Part shown: positions 1 to 13,800 of the stretch, piece after piece
Layout: the number at the start of each line of letters is the position of its first letter
Position numbering within the stretch: position 1 is the first letter of the stretch
Source of the DNA: Serripes groenlandicus
Lineage: Eukaryota > Mollusca > Bivalvia > Cardiida > Cardiidae
NCBI GenBank assembly: GCA_031761405.1
Contig: JASEVX010000007.1
Coordinates: 42,077,487-42,141,486, forward strand
DNA: 64,000 nt
Reading direction: 5' to 3'
Notes under the pieces: generated by a model
The model's database searches: none
Told to the model about the DNA's origin: nothing
What the model saw: only the letters and a program-made list of their open reading frames with translations
Program-made: the position numbers and the translations under genes

Positions 1-1494
1 CGGCGGGATAAACCTATTGAACTTTTCAAACTTTATAACAATCCACATCAAGTCAGACACAACATGTTAATGATCAAGTTCAAAGCTTATTGGTTTTAAT
101 TCATTTTGGCTTCCAGCCCATGGGGATATCATTTTAAATACACTGCTGAATGACAGTTACAAAACAGAAACAATACACACGTATACATGTATATTTCCTG
201 CGGAGATAATTAGATATAATTAATGTATTGATAAGTTTACGTTTTACATAAATATCGTCGTTTGAAATTATCTAAACTATTAAAAATAAGACAAATATAG
301 TAGCATTGTAAAAAGAAGAGAAAAACGCCTACTTGGGCCAATGCCTCATCTGTAACTCGGTTTTATCACTGACAAAGAAGGAACGGTAGGTGTTATAAGT
401 ATGTAAACCGCAGGAAGCTATCGTCGACACGATTTCTACTGTTAGCCCATTGCTGAATGATGAATGATGCTTGTCTCCTTGACTTTTGTGAAACTTCGGA
501 AAGAATGTTGGCCGGGTCGGGAGTTCGAATTCAAAACCCCTGTATTGACAGCCGGCGTAATTAGTAGAGAAACATGCATTTATGTAATCAGTAATTTAAA
601 AAAAAAGACGGAATCACGGACGTAATGTTGAACACCTTTTGTGAGGTATGATTTATTCCATGCTGATAAAACTCGATATCTCACAGCAGTCGAACAAATA
701 TCATCTGGTTATTACAAATAGCCGTTGTGTCCAAAGGTTAAGTAGGCCTCCGTTTTGTCATGCGGGCAATTGATCAGTGCTAGGAAAATCCGATGAAACA
801 AGTGCTTGATAAGACAAATAAAGCGTTCACTAACTACGGCTTACACACGCGTCATTGAACGGCAAGCGTCTGAACAAGATGTTGCCGTTAATTTAAATAT
901 TTTTGTTATATCTATATTCATGAATATTTTCGAGCGATCAACGGGTGTTGCATACATTTGTGTTATACCGATCTCCGTAACAAGCTTACTTTGGGTAGGA
1001 ATTATTATCTTAGAATTCAGTCGAATTGTTGGAAAATTATTCATAAAAAATATGTAAAAGTAATTATTTTAAATGATTAAAGCAGCTGCTGATTAACATA
1101 TTTTGTGGACTTATCGACATTCTGTTTCCAGTTTGTGTTCTGTCGAGCAACACAGATCCTTTTTATTGGCTATCGAATGATGGCAAAGTTTTACATTATA
1201 AATGAAATGTGAGTGTAAGATAAAAGAGACTGCGGAATAAAAAATAAATATATATATATTTCTGCGAATTTCACTTGAACACAGTCGTCTCGATAAAGGA
1301 GAGAAACACGTGGATTTATTCGATGAAATTATAATTTATTTTGCTTTGGGAATATACCAGCCACACTAAGGGAACGATTCACAAAAAAAAGTTTTCAATT
1401 ACAAATTGATCTCATATTTGATACAATTACAAGTATAACAAAAAACTACGTGTTATTTTCTTTCCACAATTACAAAGAAAAGTCAAATTGAAGC
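1..1494 (+). other. 5' flank and presumed 5' UTR of the GPCR gene
   Basis: No other gene seen. The stretch is AT-rich. A TATAAATG lies at 1197-1204 and a short (TA)n at about 1246-1258, but neither can be called a promoter from sequence alone. A weak tRNA B-box-like string (gggagttcgaattc) near 520-535 may be a SINE relic. The transcription start and any 5' non-coding exon are unknown. Confidence 0.4.
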
Positions 1495-1888
1495 ATGGAA
1501 TCACAAGCATTGGCGCAAAGTTCCAATCTGAACTCCACGGACGGTTCCGATATGGCGGATGGGAATTTCAGTGACTATAGTTACTATTACGACTATTCCA
1601 CGATGAACTACCCGGGTGAAATAAAACACGTGAGTTTATGGGAGATGAGTGTAAAGATAGTGTTATATAGTGTAATCGTTGTGGGGGCGCTCGTTGGTAA
1701 CTTGCTGATCGTCATCGTCGTGTTGAGGAGTAAGAAGATGCGTTCGACCACCAACTTTTTCATCGTGAACCTCGCCATAGCGGACATACTGGTGACGATG
1801 TGCTGCACGTGGGTGCATCTTGTGAACAATCTAACGGAAGGATGGGTGCTCGGGGAATTCTTCTGTAAACTCAACAGCTTTGCACAAG
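1495..1888 (+). CDS. GPCR exon 1: N-terminus, TM1, TM2 and ECL1
   Basis: Residues 1-131 plus the first base of codon 132. The start is ATG 1495: an in-frame TGA lies at 1489-1491, and the context has A at -3 and G at +4, a strong initiation site. The acidic, tyrosine-rich extracellular tail (residues 20-40) carries two N-glycosylation sequons and no cleavable signal peptide is evident. The exon ends after CAA G with donor gtatgt at 1889. Reading through the donor adds 20 unrelated codons to a stop at 1950, so retention of intron 1 would give a two-helix fragment. Confidence 0.93.
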
Positions 1889-4800
1889 GTATGTTGGACT
1901 ATCGTTCACATTGTTCCCATGAGTGGAACACTATAAAAACCACCCTTTGACCATATTTTGAGTTATTAATCTTGCCCTCATGGGACGATATGCAGAAATC
2001 TAGACATGGTGCGTATTTCATGCTATGTAATAAGTATTTCAAATTCCAACCCCATGTTGTGGGTATTCAAAAGAAATTCCCCCTTTTGGGAAAGTCTAAT
2101 GTTTAGACATTTCCTATAAACAGACGCATTTTGAGACGGCTTTTCAAAAACATTGTGTGACGAGCGATTTTTCCTCTTGTCACAATGGAGATTTTCCATT
2201 AGTGTATTATAGAAGACAAAGTTGTCTGTTGTTCATTTTTGTATATGTGAAATGGTTGATGCTGCCAAAGTTGACTGTCTTTAACCCTTTCCCTCATATA
2301 GACGCTTTCTGACGCCTCTGCAGCAGACGGCTTTTTGAAAACATAGTGACAAAAGAAGAAATTGCACAAAATGTGCAATTTCTCCTTTTGCCACAATGTT
2401 TTCCACTTTTTGGCATAGGTTATCCATTCAATTATGGATATTTTCTATGTTTTGACAAAATACGTTCAAAGTCGTCTGCTGCAGAATTGTCGTATGAGGG
2501 AAAGGGTTAAGACCAAAAGTCGTTTGAAGTGGATCATATCTATCTAAAATGGCCGAAATACCTCATTTGCTAGAAAATGCTTTACCCGCATTTCAACCGA
2601 ACATTGTTTTCTCAATCAAATTGAGTTTTAAATAATAGATCGAATAATACACTTTTAATAAGATTATTTTTATTTAATTGGCGAAGTGTTTATGATGACA
2701 AAGCTGACTGTCCCTTAGACCCCCAAATCACTAAACGTGTATCATATCGTTCTACAATAGTCACATGTACAATATGGTCGGCTTGCCTACATCGTCTGCC
2801 ATGCATTCCGTCATAACATAGGATTAATGATTATCAAATTCGTATGTTTAATATAACGATGCATCCATTAAGAAGAAATAATATAAGCATATTTTGTTTG
2901 TTGTCTAATCCATTAATGTTTTTGTCTGTAATTTGGCCTATATTAACTTGTAACTTGCCTTAACTTTTTCCCACGTAGAGACGCATTTTTACTCCGCTGC
3001 AGAAGGCATTTTTTAGACATTATGGTGAAATGAGAAGTTTTTTTCAAAAATCGTCTGCTGTGTTGTACGTGGGGACGCGTTTTTAAAACTGAAATAACTA
3101 TGGAGCCAATTTTGACGCCCCTGTAGAAGACGTTTTTTTTTAAAGAAAATTCTTGCAAAAATAGAAGCTGCTTATAATGTGTTATTTCTCCTTTTGTCAC
3201 AATGCTTTCAACTCTATTCAATAAACATACCGTCATTTGAAAAGATGTTTTCGATGTCGTCTGCTGTTGATTTGTTGTATATGGGAAATAGCTAACTGAA
3301 AGCAATGCGTTTACCCCCAAAGTAACGGGGGTGTCCGACGAGGGCTTCCCTGGAGGTCTGCTCGTATCATGCAATGTGTCGGGCCGTCAACTGTCGATTC
3401 TGGACACCATATGAGCTGTTCCACGAGAAAACCATCATTGTGAACTCGGCGTAGTGTATCGACCTATATCACACTGCGCGAGCCGCGCAGGCTAATCCGG
3501 CCCGACACATTCCGTCTCAGGGGGATAGAGAAATAGAGTAATGATTCCTGAAACAGAAAATCCACAGCAGGCGAAAAGTGTCTGTACGGTTAGCCTGCGC
3601 GGCATGCTTAGGCTGATCCGGGTCGATACTTTACGCAGAGTCCACAATGTTTGTTTTCTCGTTGAACGGTTCATATCAATATATCTGCGTAATGTATCGA
3701 CCAGATCAGCCTGCGCTATCCGCGCAGACTGATCCGGCCGACACATTCCGTCTAAGGGAAGATAGATAGAGTAGTGATTCCTGAAACAGAAAATCCACAG
3801 GAGGCGAAAAGTGTATATCCGGGTTGGCCTGCGTGGCATGCTTAGGCTGATCCGGGTCGATACTTTACGCAGAGTCCACAATGTTGTTTTACTCGTGGGA
3901 CGACTCATATGGAACACACGACTTACGAAAACATTTTCTTGAAAATACCGTAGCCGAATGGCGTCTGGACAATTAGTTTGCAATCCTATTGGACCGGTAT
4001 TAAGTTTTATATAACAGATTGAATCATAAATTTTCCTTTTTAGTTTAATTTATTTTTTTATGAGTGGTCTTTTTGCTGCCAAGACCGAATATCGCAAGAG
4101 GCGGGTCAAATATAGATGTATATAAGTCACTGTGACGAGCGTAATTCGTCTTCCACCAAAGAGCTAAGAGTCTATTTAGAAAGGCGACCAGTTATTTTGA
4201 CTTCTGTTGTGTGGGAGAACTGGTGTTGGAAAGCAAGGCGATTCATGAGTATGTGAACTGGCCGCCGTGATATGTCCGCAAAATTGATAAAAATGGCATT
4301 AAACCCCAAATCAATCAATACATCAATCATAGTTTATGAATACCTACACTGTTCACATGTACACTATATGTTAGGCCTGCCTATGTCGTCGACACCATGG
4401 GCTTGGATTCCATTATAACATGATCACAGTTTAAACGGCTAGTGTAAACTCATAACATTATCCTAACGATTCAAAACTTTGTACACAAAATCGGGAAATC
4501 TTTATAAATGTATCCATCAAGGGGATGAATTACAAGTAAAAAGAGTATAGTTTGCTTGTCTCCTATAATCCCTGTTTGATTGTGTCTGTAACTGTTACTA
4601 CATTAACTTGCTTTAACTGTTTCTAGTTTCTACATTAACTTGCTTTAACTGTTTCTAGTTTCTACATTAACTTGCTTTAACTGTTTCTAGTTTCTACATT
4701 AACACTTGCTTTAACTGTTTCTAGTTTCTACATTAACACTTGTTTTAACTGTTTCTAGTTACTACATTAACTTGCTTTAACTGTTTCTAGTTTCTACATT

Positions 4801-7800
4801 AACTTGCTTTAACTGAAATGAATATATTTACCCCAAAAGTAACGTTGATGTCCGACCATGGCTTTCGTTGAGCTTTGCTCGATTCGTGAAATGTGTCTGA
4901 CATTTAACTGTCGATTGTGCAACATATGACATTCGAAAACATTGGTGTAAAAGTAAACAATACCCGTTTTAACCCTAATGTCACGGGATCGAATCCCGTG
5001 ATGAGCGGGTTCTGCCTGTGTGATTTTTTCAAGACAATAGCGCGAATACTGGTTAAGTCTTTAACCCTTTCCCCCATACGACAATTCTGCAGCAGACGAC
5101 TTTGAACGTATTTTGTCAAAACAATGAAAATCTCCATAATTGAATGGATAACCTATGACAAAAAGTGGAAAACATTGTGGCAAAAGGAGAAATTGCACGT
5201 TTTGTGCAATTTCTTCTTTTGTCACTATGTTTTCAAAAAGCCGTCTGCTGCAGAGGCGTCAGAAAGCGTCTATATGAGGGAAAGGGTTAAGAAGCCGGCA
5301 TACATATGTATGTGTAAGCTGAAACCTTGTTTCGAAATAAATAAGTTCAAACCAAGTAAAGATGAGAAATGTGAAGGTGCGAGTAAGATTTTAGGATGGC
5401 AAAGCTTTTCTGAATCTTCATCTTTCCATATTTTGACCTTTTAAACCTGGTTTCGTGCACCGCTGATACACTTAACGGGGATAAATTAAAATAGCATTAC
5501 ATTGACTGATGGTGTCCGAGTAAAAAAGTCCGGTATTACAGATACAATGACCGTGATATAACATAATTACTGTTGCAAGCTACATGAAACACCAATCAAA
5601 GAAAGCAACGTTTAAACATCGATTCTCGAGTTCATGATTCACGTATATTTTACATCAGCAATACCCTTTTACGCTTTTTGACGCCGCAGCAGCAGACGAT
5701 GTTTGAAAACATTGTGACAAAAGGATAAATTGAAAATGATGAGCAATGTCTCCCTTTGTCAAAAGGTTTTCAATGATGATACTTTCATTTATAGGGATAG
5801 TTCACGTTTTTGCCGAGATGTTGCAGATTTATGGTATTTATGGTATGTGGGAAAGGGTTAAAAAGCGTCATGTCATACGAAAACCGACATTCGGATAGTT
5901 TGCAAGTAATTATCATTAAGTTCAATTTAGATAATTAGATTAACCTGTTCCGCCATATAACAGAACACATCTGCAGTAGACGCTTTTTGTAATGTATGAT
6001 TGAACGTCAAAAGTTGGGACTCACGACTGTAACAGAATGACGTCCGGTTTGACGTTGTAAAACATTGAACGCAGTTTTCATTAAATCCGTACAATGCATA
6101 TGGTCTAGGAAAGACCGGATTTAAATGTTTTTAACGCGCGAGTTTTCTCCATTCTATGTTTGAAGTCATTGTGTGTATGTGTATGTGATTCTTGCGCCTT
6201 TCTTGCGTTAAATTTTCTTACATTTTCTCTCTGACGTATACGCTTGTTTTCTATTTTGTTTAGTTTGTCCCTGGACGCGATTCTCTGATTACTTTTGTTC
6301 GTACCCTCCTTGCTTTCTGACAGCTGTTTCCGTTGTTTATTATTTTGAATTGCAAAATCATATTTTTTATTCGATTGGGAGGTTTTTAGATCGTTTTAAC
6401 CAGCGGTAATACTCAAAGGTACCCTTTGGCGGCGTCCCTATAAAAAGTACACGTAATAAACGTTAAAAAACGCTCAAAGGGGACAAAATGTCAGTTATGA
6501 CAAAATTATGATATTTCATTCAATATCAACACATTAATTAAACCCGTTGAAATTTAAAAACAATGTTCTAGACGTATGTTGAAAATAAACTCAAAATGGT
6601 AAAATGAAATACACAGTTTTAATTATTTGTGTTTAATTCTTAACGCTATCAGTATAAATGATGTTTTTTGGTGAAAGGGGACATTTTATCAGTGAAAATA
6701 ACCTGAATAAAAATAACGGTTTTTGATGCTAGAATACGCTAAAATTTTATTTACAGAAATTCTGGTTCAGACGTATTTTCCATGCAAAGTGTTGTAGTAT
6801 TTTGCTTAAATAGCAAGCCTCATTTTTAATTTATAAAAATTAGTATGATAAAATACACCCTTTTTTAAGCTGAATTACACAATTTTGTTTTTTCCTTAAC
6901 GATATCCATCTTCTTGGAGGTCTTGTTTATTGCCGTCAAAATTACGATATTTTCTTTAATACGTATACGACGTCGGTTGATAAATTTTCTTGCGATTTTC
7001 TTAAAAAATGTAATTTTAAGAATATGTTTCGTATACTTAGTTGGAACATTTTGTTACAAATTACAACGTCATTTTTAAGCGCATTCCGTGCAAACTATCT
7101 TTTTATAAATAAACTCGTTTACCAAAGATAATAATAAAGGTCATGCAACCGAAGTATATTTTATTTCCTTTGTAATCATACCAAAATCATACATGCAGCT
7201 GTAAAAATGGCGAAGATATTGAAGATTAATGGTCAACGTGTGACAAAATCTTGCGTGAGCCCCAACTTTTGACGTTCAATCTAAATATGTCCTAAAATAT
7301 GGGAAACAAATTACATATTAAAGTTTGATAATTGAAAAGATTTTGAAATGTTTTGGCAAAAAAGGAGAAATTTCTCATGATGAGTAATTTATCAATTTGC
7401 CAAAAATGTTTCGAAAAAAAATCAGCTGTTGTATATGCGTCAAAAAGCGTCTAACGGTATGAAAGGGGTAAGCATGTTTATTTAAAAACTATTTTGAAGC
7501 AAGTTCTTCGATGTCTGCTTCTAGGAAGCTCAACCACTAAACGCGCCGCGAGTGTGAAGAGGACACACATTGTTATGCAGCTGTGTCTGGGATCGAACTT
7601 GGGTCCATTGGATCACGAGATCGACTTTCTACCTCTCATCCATTCTCTTCCGTTTAATTAACTGCGCAGTCAGTTTGGTTTAAACAATGCGTTGCCAAAA
7701 TATTTCCGAAATACTTTTCAATTAATAAACATGTTTTTAAGCATCAATAGCAGCTTATAAATAACGACTATCATAATTTACATCTATAGCAATTTCGGTA

Positions 7801-10800
7801 ACAAGAACCTTTATTGTTATGCTTTTATTCCATTATATATCAACTAAGGTAGCACAGTTAAATTAAATATGTTTACATATATATTTATTGGCGATTCCTT
7901 AATGCTGCGAAGACCCTTAGAACATATATGAGCTTTTCCACTAGAAAACCGTCATTATGGACACTGCGTAATGTATCGACCAAGATTAGCCTGCGCAGTC
8001 TGCGCAGGCTAATTTAAGCCGACCCATTCCATCTCAGGGGGATAGAGGTATAGTGTAAGGATTTTTTAAACATAAAATCCACAGGAGGCGAAAAGTGGCT
8101 ATCCGGATTAGTCTGTGCGGCATGGTTAGGCTGATCCGTGTCGAAACTTTACTTTACGCAGAGTCCACAATGTTGGTTTTCTCGCGGAACGGCTCAATTA
8201 TCTAAGTTCAATGATCATAACTCCCCACAAGAAGCCTAGGAGATGCTTATTCGGCTAAATAACGATCTGAGCAGTTTCTGACCTGGAACAATCTGATCAT
8301 TATCCATAAAGTTACAAAGGCTGTAGAGATGCAGGACAACCTGATCATTATCCACAAAGTCACAAAGGCTGTAGAGATGCAGGACAATCTGACTCATCAC
8401 TTGTCGCAAAGTTACGATGATCGAGTTCGCATGACCTAAACAATTCACAATAGGTGTTAGTTCCAGAGACTTACATTAAAAAGCACTAAAACCCATCACA
8501 TAATTACTAGAAGTAACGTCATTTTTCACTTTGAAGCGTAGACTTAAATACACTTTAAATCAACTTGACAAAGTACTTGTTGACACTATGTATGTACTTG
8601 CTTTAGAAACATAGTTGTATTGACTGTCTCGCGAGATTTAGTCTAAAAGCTAAATACGCTTAAAGTACCTTAGAAAAGATGATCAATGTAATTGTATTAG
8701 CAGACCATTATATTTCAGTATAGACACTTATTCATTACATACATGTATACATATGATTACGTTATTTGGAAAAAGAACTTTAGTATAGTGAACTTTCGTG
8801 ATCATAGTAGATTCAGATATATGTCTACGCTATCACACAATACTTACATAACCTTGTTAGTAGCTTCTGTCGACTTGTATAGATTCGGATGAGATGGAGC
8901 AGATGTACATGCTGATCGGAACCAACATTCTTCTGAAATGCCAACGTGTACCTCTGTTCCAATCGACAGTATTATGAATACATAGCAATCTGAAGTTATG
9001 CATATGTAATTGATATACTTCCTTGTAGTCTTACCAGGTTTATTAGTGTTCATGTCAGTTCCGCGTCCGCCCCGGGTACGGGAGGTCGCGGGGTCGATCC
9101 CGGCCGGGTCATACGAAATACTTTAAAAAATGGTAGTTATGGCCGCCCTCCTTGGCGCTCAGGGTGGCTGGTGTTAGAATTACAACTGACTGGCTGGTGT
9201 TAACTAAAAAACTAAAATGTTTCTTTCGTGTCAAATGTCCATCTATAGAGGCTCTCCGACAATCAGATGTCTGATTATTCTGATTACATTGGGTAAAGAA
9301 CCTTTTCAGATTTAAAGGAGAAAAATATAAAAAAAAATGTCTTTGAAATTCTTCAAAACAGCAAGACAATAATTCACCGCGCTCTGTTAAAATCAAAAGA
9401 CATTTACGACCAGTGTAGATCCACATCAGTCATCTGATTTGACTTTGCACTGTTCGATAAATAGCCATAGACTGTATGTACAATAAATTTATGTAAAGCA
9501 TTATCCATTTGGATCCTTAGAATGGAACCTGTAAGCTGGTCTTTTCCACGTGTGTACTTGTGACGTTAACTCAGCTGGAAAACATTTTGAAAATTGCATA
9601 TGTAAATAAACATTTGGAAAGACAAATGTGTTGATCTAATGTCATACGATGGATATCTTTGATAGAAATATCCCAGTAAACTCTCGCCATCATACAATTC
9701 ATTTCAAAGAGACGACTTTGAAAACACATCGACAAAATCTGTATTAGCCGTTTCCCACATAAAACAAATCTACAGCAGGCGACTTTGAAAACTTGTTGAC
9801 ATAAACTTGAAAAATCTCAATGTATCATAGTTTTACAATTAAATAGAGTTGTAAACAATGTGGAAAAAAGGAGAAAATTATTGTTTTGAGCAATTTCTTC
9901 TTTTGTCACAATGTTTTCAAACGTCGTCTGCTGCTATTGCGTCAAAATGCGTCTACAAGTGGGAAGGGGCTAAAGAAAGGCGTAACTATCGAATAGTGTC
10001 AAAAGGAAAACTTACTCGTAATGGAAAAAATGTCATATGCAGCAGATGAAATGGAATTGTGGGAATTCATCCCGGGACGCTTATCATACATGTGCGGAAT
10101 CCTTTTAAGTCGGGGCTCTTTTGTCAGATGGTATATCGCTCTGCTCGGCCTGTACTACATGTTCAGGGTCACTGAAGTGTTTATCAGTGAATACAACAAG
10201 GTTGACAGGTATAAATAGCATCGACATCTGTTTATCTTAAGTGAAAATCTGTCCACATATTGGATTCATAAGCTTGACATGCAGTGATGTTGAAAGTATT
10301 TTTCATAACTACGGCCTAATTTGATACGATACAACATTAACTGATCGGAAGCAACACAATTAAATATTCTATAGAATGGTAAAATATGATTAGTGTTTAC
10401 CTCTTAGGCTACGTTTGTACTTGTGTAAGCGGACTGACGCAGTATGTTCTAATCTTAAAGTATAAGGAAGGAATTGCGGAAGTGTAAATCATGCGAAACC
10501 AGCAACTTTGTAAGACTAACTGACTTTTTTAATCGATTAACATGACAGCGTCCAATTAAATATTCTATAGAATGGTAAAATATGATTAGTGTTTACCTCT
10601 TAGGCTACGTTTGTACTTGTGTAAGCGGACTGATGCGGTATGTTCTAATCTTATAGTATAAGGAAGGAATTGCGGAAGTGTAAATCATGCGAAACCAGCA
10701 ACTTTGTAAGACTAGCTGACTTTTTTTAATCTATTAACATGACAGCGTCAAATTAAATATTCTATAGAATGATAAATATGATTAGCGTTTACCTCTTAGG

Positions 10801-13800
10801 TTACGTTTGTACTTGTGTAAGCGGACTGACGCAGTATGTTCTAATCTTATAGTATAAGGAAGGAATTGCGGAAGTGTAAATCATGCGAAACCAGCAACTT
10901 TGTAAGACTAACTGACTTTTTTAATCGATTAACATGACAGCGTCCAATTAAATATTCTATAGAATGGTAAAATATGATTAGTGTTTACCTCTTAGGCTAC
11001 GTTTGTACTTGTGTAAGCGGACTGATGCAGTATGTTCTAATCTTATAGTATAAGGAAGGAATTGCGGAAGTGTAAATCATGCGAAACCAGCAACTTTGTA
11101 AGACTAGCTGACTTTTTTTAATCGATTAACATGACAGCGTCAAATTACATATTCTAAAGAATGGTAAAATATGATTAGCGTTTACCTCTTAGGTTACGTT
11201 TGTACTTGTGTAAGCGGACTGACGCAGTATGTTCTAATCTTATAGTATAAGGAAGGAATTGCGGAAGTGTAAATCATGCGAAACCAGCAACTTTGTAAGA
11301 CTAACTGACTTTTTTTAATCGATTAACATGACAGCGTCCAATTAAATATTCTATAGAATGGTAAAATATGATTAGCGTTTACCTCTTAGGTTACGTTTGT
11401 ACTTGTGTAAGCGGACTGACGCAGTATGTTCTAATCTTATAGTATAAGGAAGGAATTGCGAAAGTGTAAATCATCCGAAACCAGCAACTTTGTAAGACTA
11501 ACTGACTTTTTTTAATCGATTAACATGACAGCGTCAAATTAAATATTCTATAGAATGGTAAAATATGATTAGCGTTTACCTCTTAGGTTACGTTTGTACT
11601 TATGTAAGCGGACTGACGCAGTATGTTCTAATCTTAAGGTATAAGGAAGGAATTGCGGAAGTGTAAATCATGCGAAACCAGCAACTTTGTAAGACTAACT
11701 GACTGTTTTTAATCGATTAACTTGACAGCGTCCAATTAAATATTCTATAGAATGGTAAAATATGATTAGCGTTTACCTCTTAGGTTACGTTTGTACTTGT
11801 GTAAGCGGGGACTGACGCAGTATGTTCTAATCTTATAGTATAAGGAAGGAATTGCGGAAGTGTAAATCATGCGAAACCAGCAACTTTGTAAGACTAACTG
11901 ACTTTTTTTAATCGATTAACATGACAGCGTCCAATTAAATATTCTATAGAATGGTAAAATATGATTAGTGTTTACCTCTTAGGCTACGTTTGTACTTGTG
12001 TAAGCGGACTGACGCAGTATGTTCTAATCTTATAGTATAAGGAAGGAATTGCGGAAGTGTAAATCATGCGCAACCAGCGACTTTCTTTAATCGATTAACA
12101 TGACAGCGTCCAATTACACCATCCTTACTTAGCGCTAAGAAATACATAAACACTTAAGAGCGTATGTTATCAATAGTGTTACCCGTATAAACATGCCAAC
12201 ACATTAAATATTTTCATAAGTGTTGTTAGTGAGAAAGATAACTATTTATGTCAAATTAGTCATTTACTTAAATACATTCCAGCTTTCATGTTTTACAAAA
12301 TATTAGGAAAGCAGAAATGATGAAATTTGCCTTTCGGTATTTAAGTATTACCTATCGTATTACTTATCGTTTAGTTGGGTTGGTGGAATTGGACACAGGC
12401 ACTACTTCAACTTCAAGCTAAATTGGATGAATTTGAATCCCCTGGAAGTGCTGTATCTGTACTTTGTTAATCCTTTCCCTCATATAAACGTTTTCTGACT
12501 CCTCTGCAGCAGACGACTTTTGAAAACATTGTGACAAAATGAGAAAGAAATTGCTCAAAACGAGCAATTTCTCCTTTTGTCCCAATGTTTTCAACTCTTT
12601 TCAATCATTAATATTTCATTCAAAGATATCTTTCTACCTTTTGCCTATAGATAGTTTTAAAGTCGTCTGTTTCAAATTGCATGCATGTGGGAAAGGCTTA
12701 ACTTTGAATATTTACAAACACTTCGCTATACAGTGGCCATATTCTTGCCAGTCAATCAGCTATCAGTATCTCGAGTACTTTGATTTTGGGACACATCTTA
12801 CATGTTCGAAACAGGCGACTTTTTGAACACATATTAACCCTTTCCCTCATACGACAATTCTGCAGCAGACGACTTTGAACAAAATGTCAAAAATTGGTAA
12901 ATCTCTATAATTGAATGGATAACCTATGACAAAAAGTGGAAAACATTGTGGCAAAAGGAGAAATTGCACGTTTTGTGCAATTTCTTCATTTGTCACTATG
13001 TTTTCAAAAAGCCGTCTGCTGCAGAGGCGTCAGAAAGCGTCTATATGAGGGAAAGGGTTAAGAAATTTCTACTTTTGCCACAGTGTCATCAACTCTTTTG
13101 ATAAACGTTTATTTTATGAGGTTTTTCCATAAGTGTGCCAATTTGTTGTCAATGATGTCTGCTGCAGATTCGTTGTGTGGGAAAGGGCTAAAGATATCAA
13201 TTTCCTAGAAACTCAGCGATACTCAATTTATTTGATGTTTACCGTTCTCATGATAACACATAATTGACCCGTTCCACGACAAAACCAACATTGTGGACTC
13301 CGCGTAAAGTATCGACCCAGATAAGCCTATTCGTGCGGCGCAGGCTAACCCGGACATACACTTTTCGCCTCCTGTGGATTTTCTGTTTCAGGAATCATTA
13401 CTCTATACCTCTATACCACTAAGACGGAATGTGTCGACCCGGATTAGCCTGCGCGGACTGATCTGGATCGATACATTACGCAGTGTTCATAATGTTGTTT
13501 TTTTCGTGGAACGGCTCATATCTTGAGCATGTCATAAATACATTTCTTCGTTTCTGTATACGAAGTTACAATCGGACCATCATTCTATACGAACTCTTTT
13601 GTCGACATATCTGAGTGAGATGTTGCTAACATTCTTAATTCATTGCCACATACATCAAATCTGCAACAGACACTTTTGCAAACATGTAGGCAAAATGTAC
13701 AATATATCTATAAAGATTAATTTAATAATTGAATAGAGTTGAACACTTTATGGCAAAAGGAGAAATTGCTTAATTCTGATTTTGCCAGAACGTTTTAAAA

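Larger units (their letters stand above)
3990..4940 (+). repeat. Segmental duplication 1, right copy
   Basis: Diverged counterpart of 2600-3420. It carries a 32-34 bp minisatellite expanded at the ttgctttaactg point and a SINE-like stretch near 4200-4312 that the left copy lacks. Confidence 0.65.

Noticed and set aside
1495..1950. A 151-codon intronless ORF as a complete protein
   Set aside because: The last 20 codons lie past a good donor (gtatgt at 1889) and are unrelated to GPCRs. Exon 2 continues TM3 in the correct phase.
3492..3983. A 163-codon - strand ORF, with a similar one at 16219
   Set aside because: The repeated peptide text (LRKVSTRISLSMPRRPTR) is the translation of family B elements and appears wherever they do.
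5124..5444. A 106-codon ORF, with similar ORFs at 2199 and 22368
   Set aside because: Most of the reading frame is family A MITE sequence, and the same peptide text recurs in several copies only because the MITE does.
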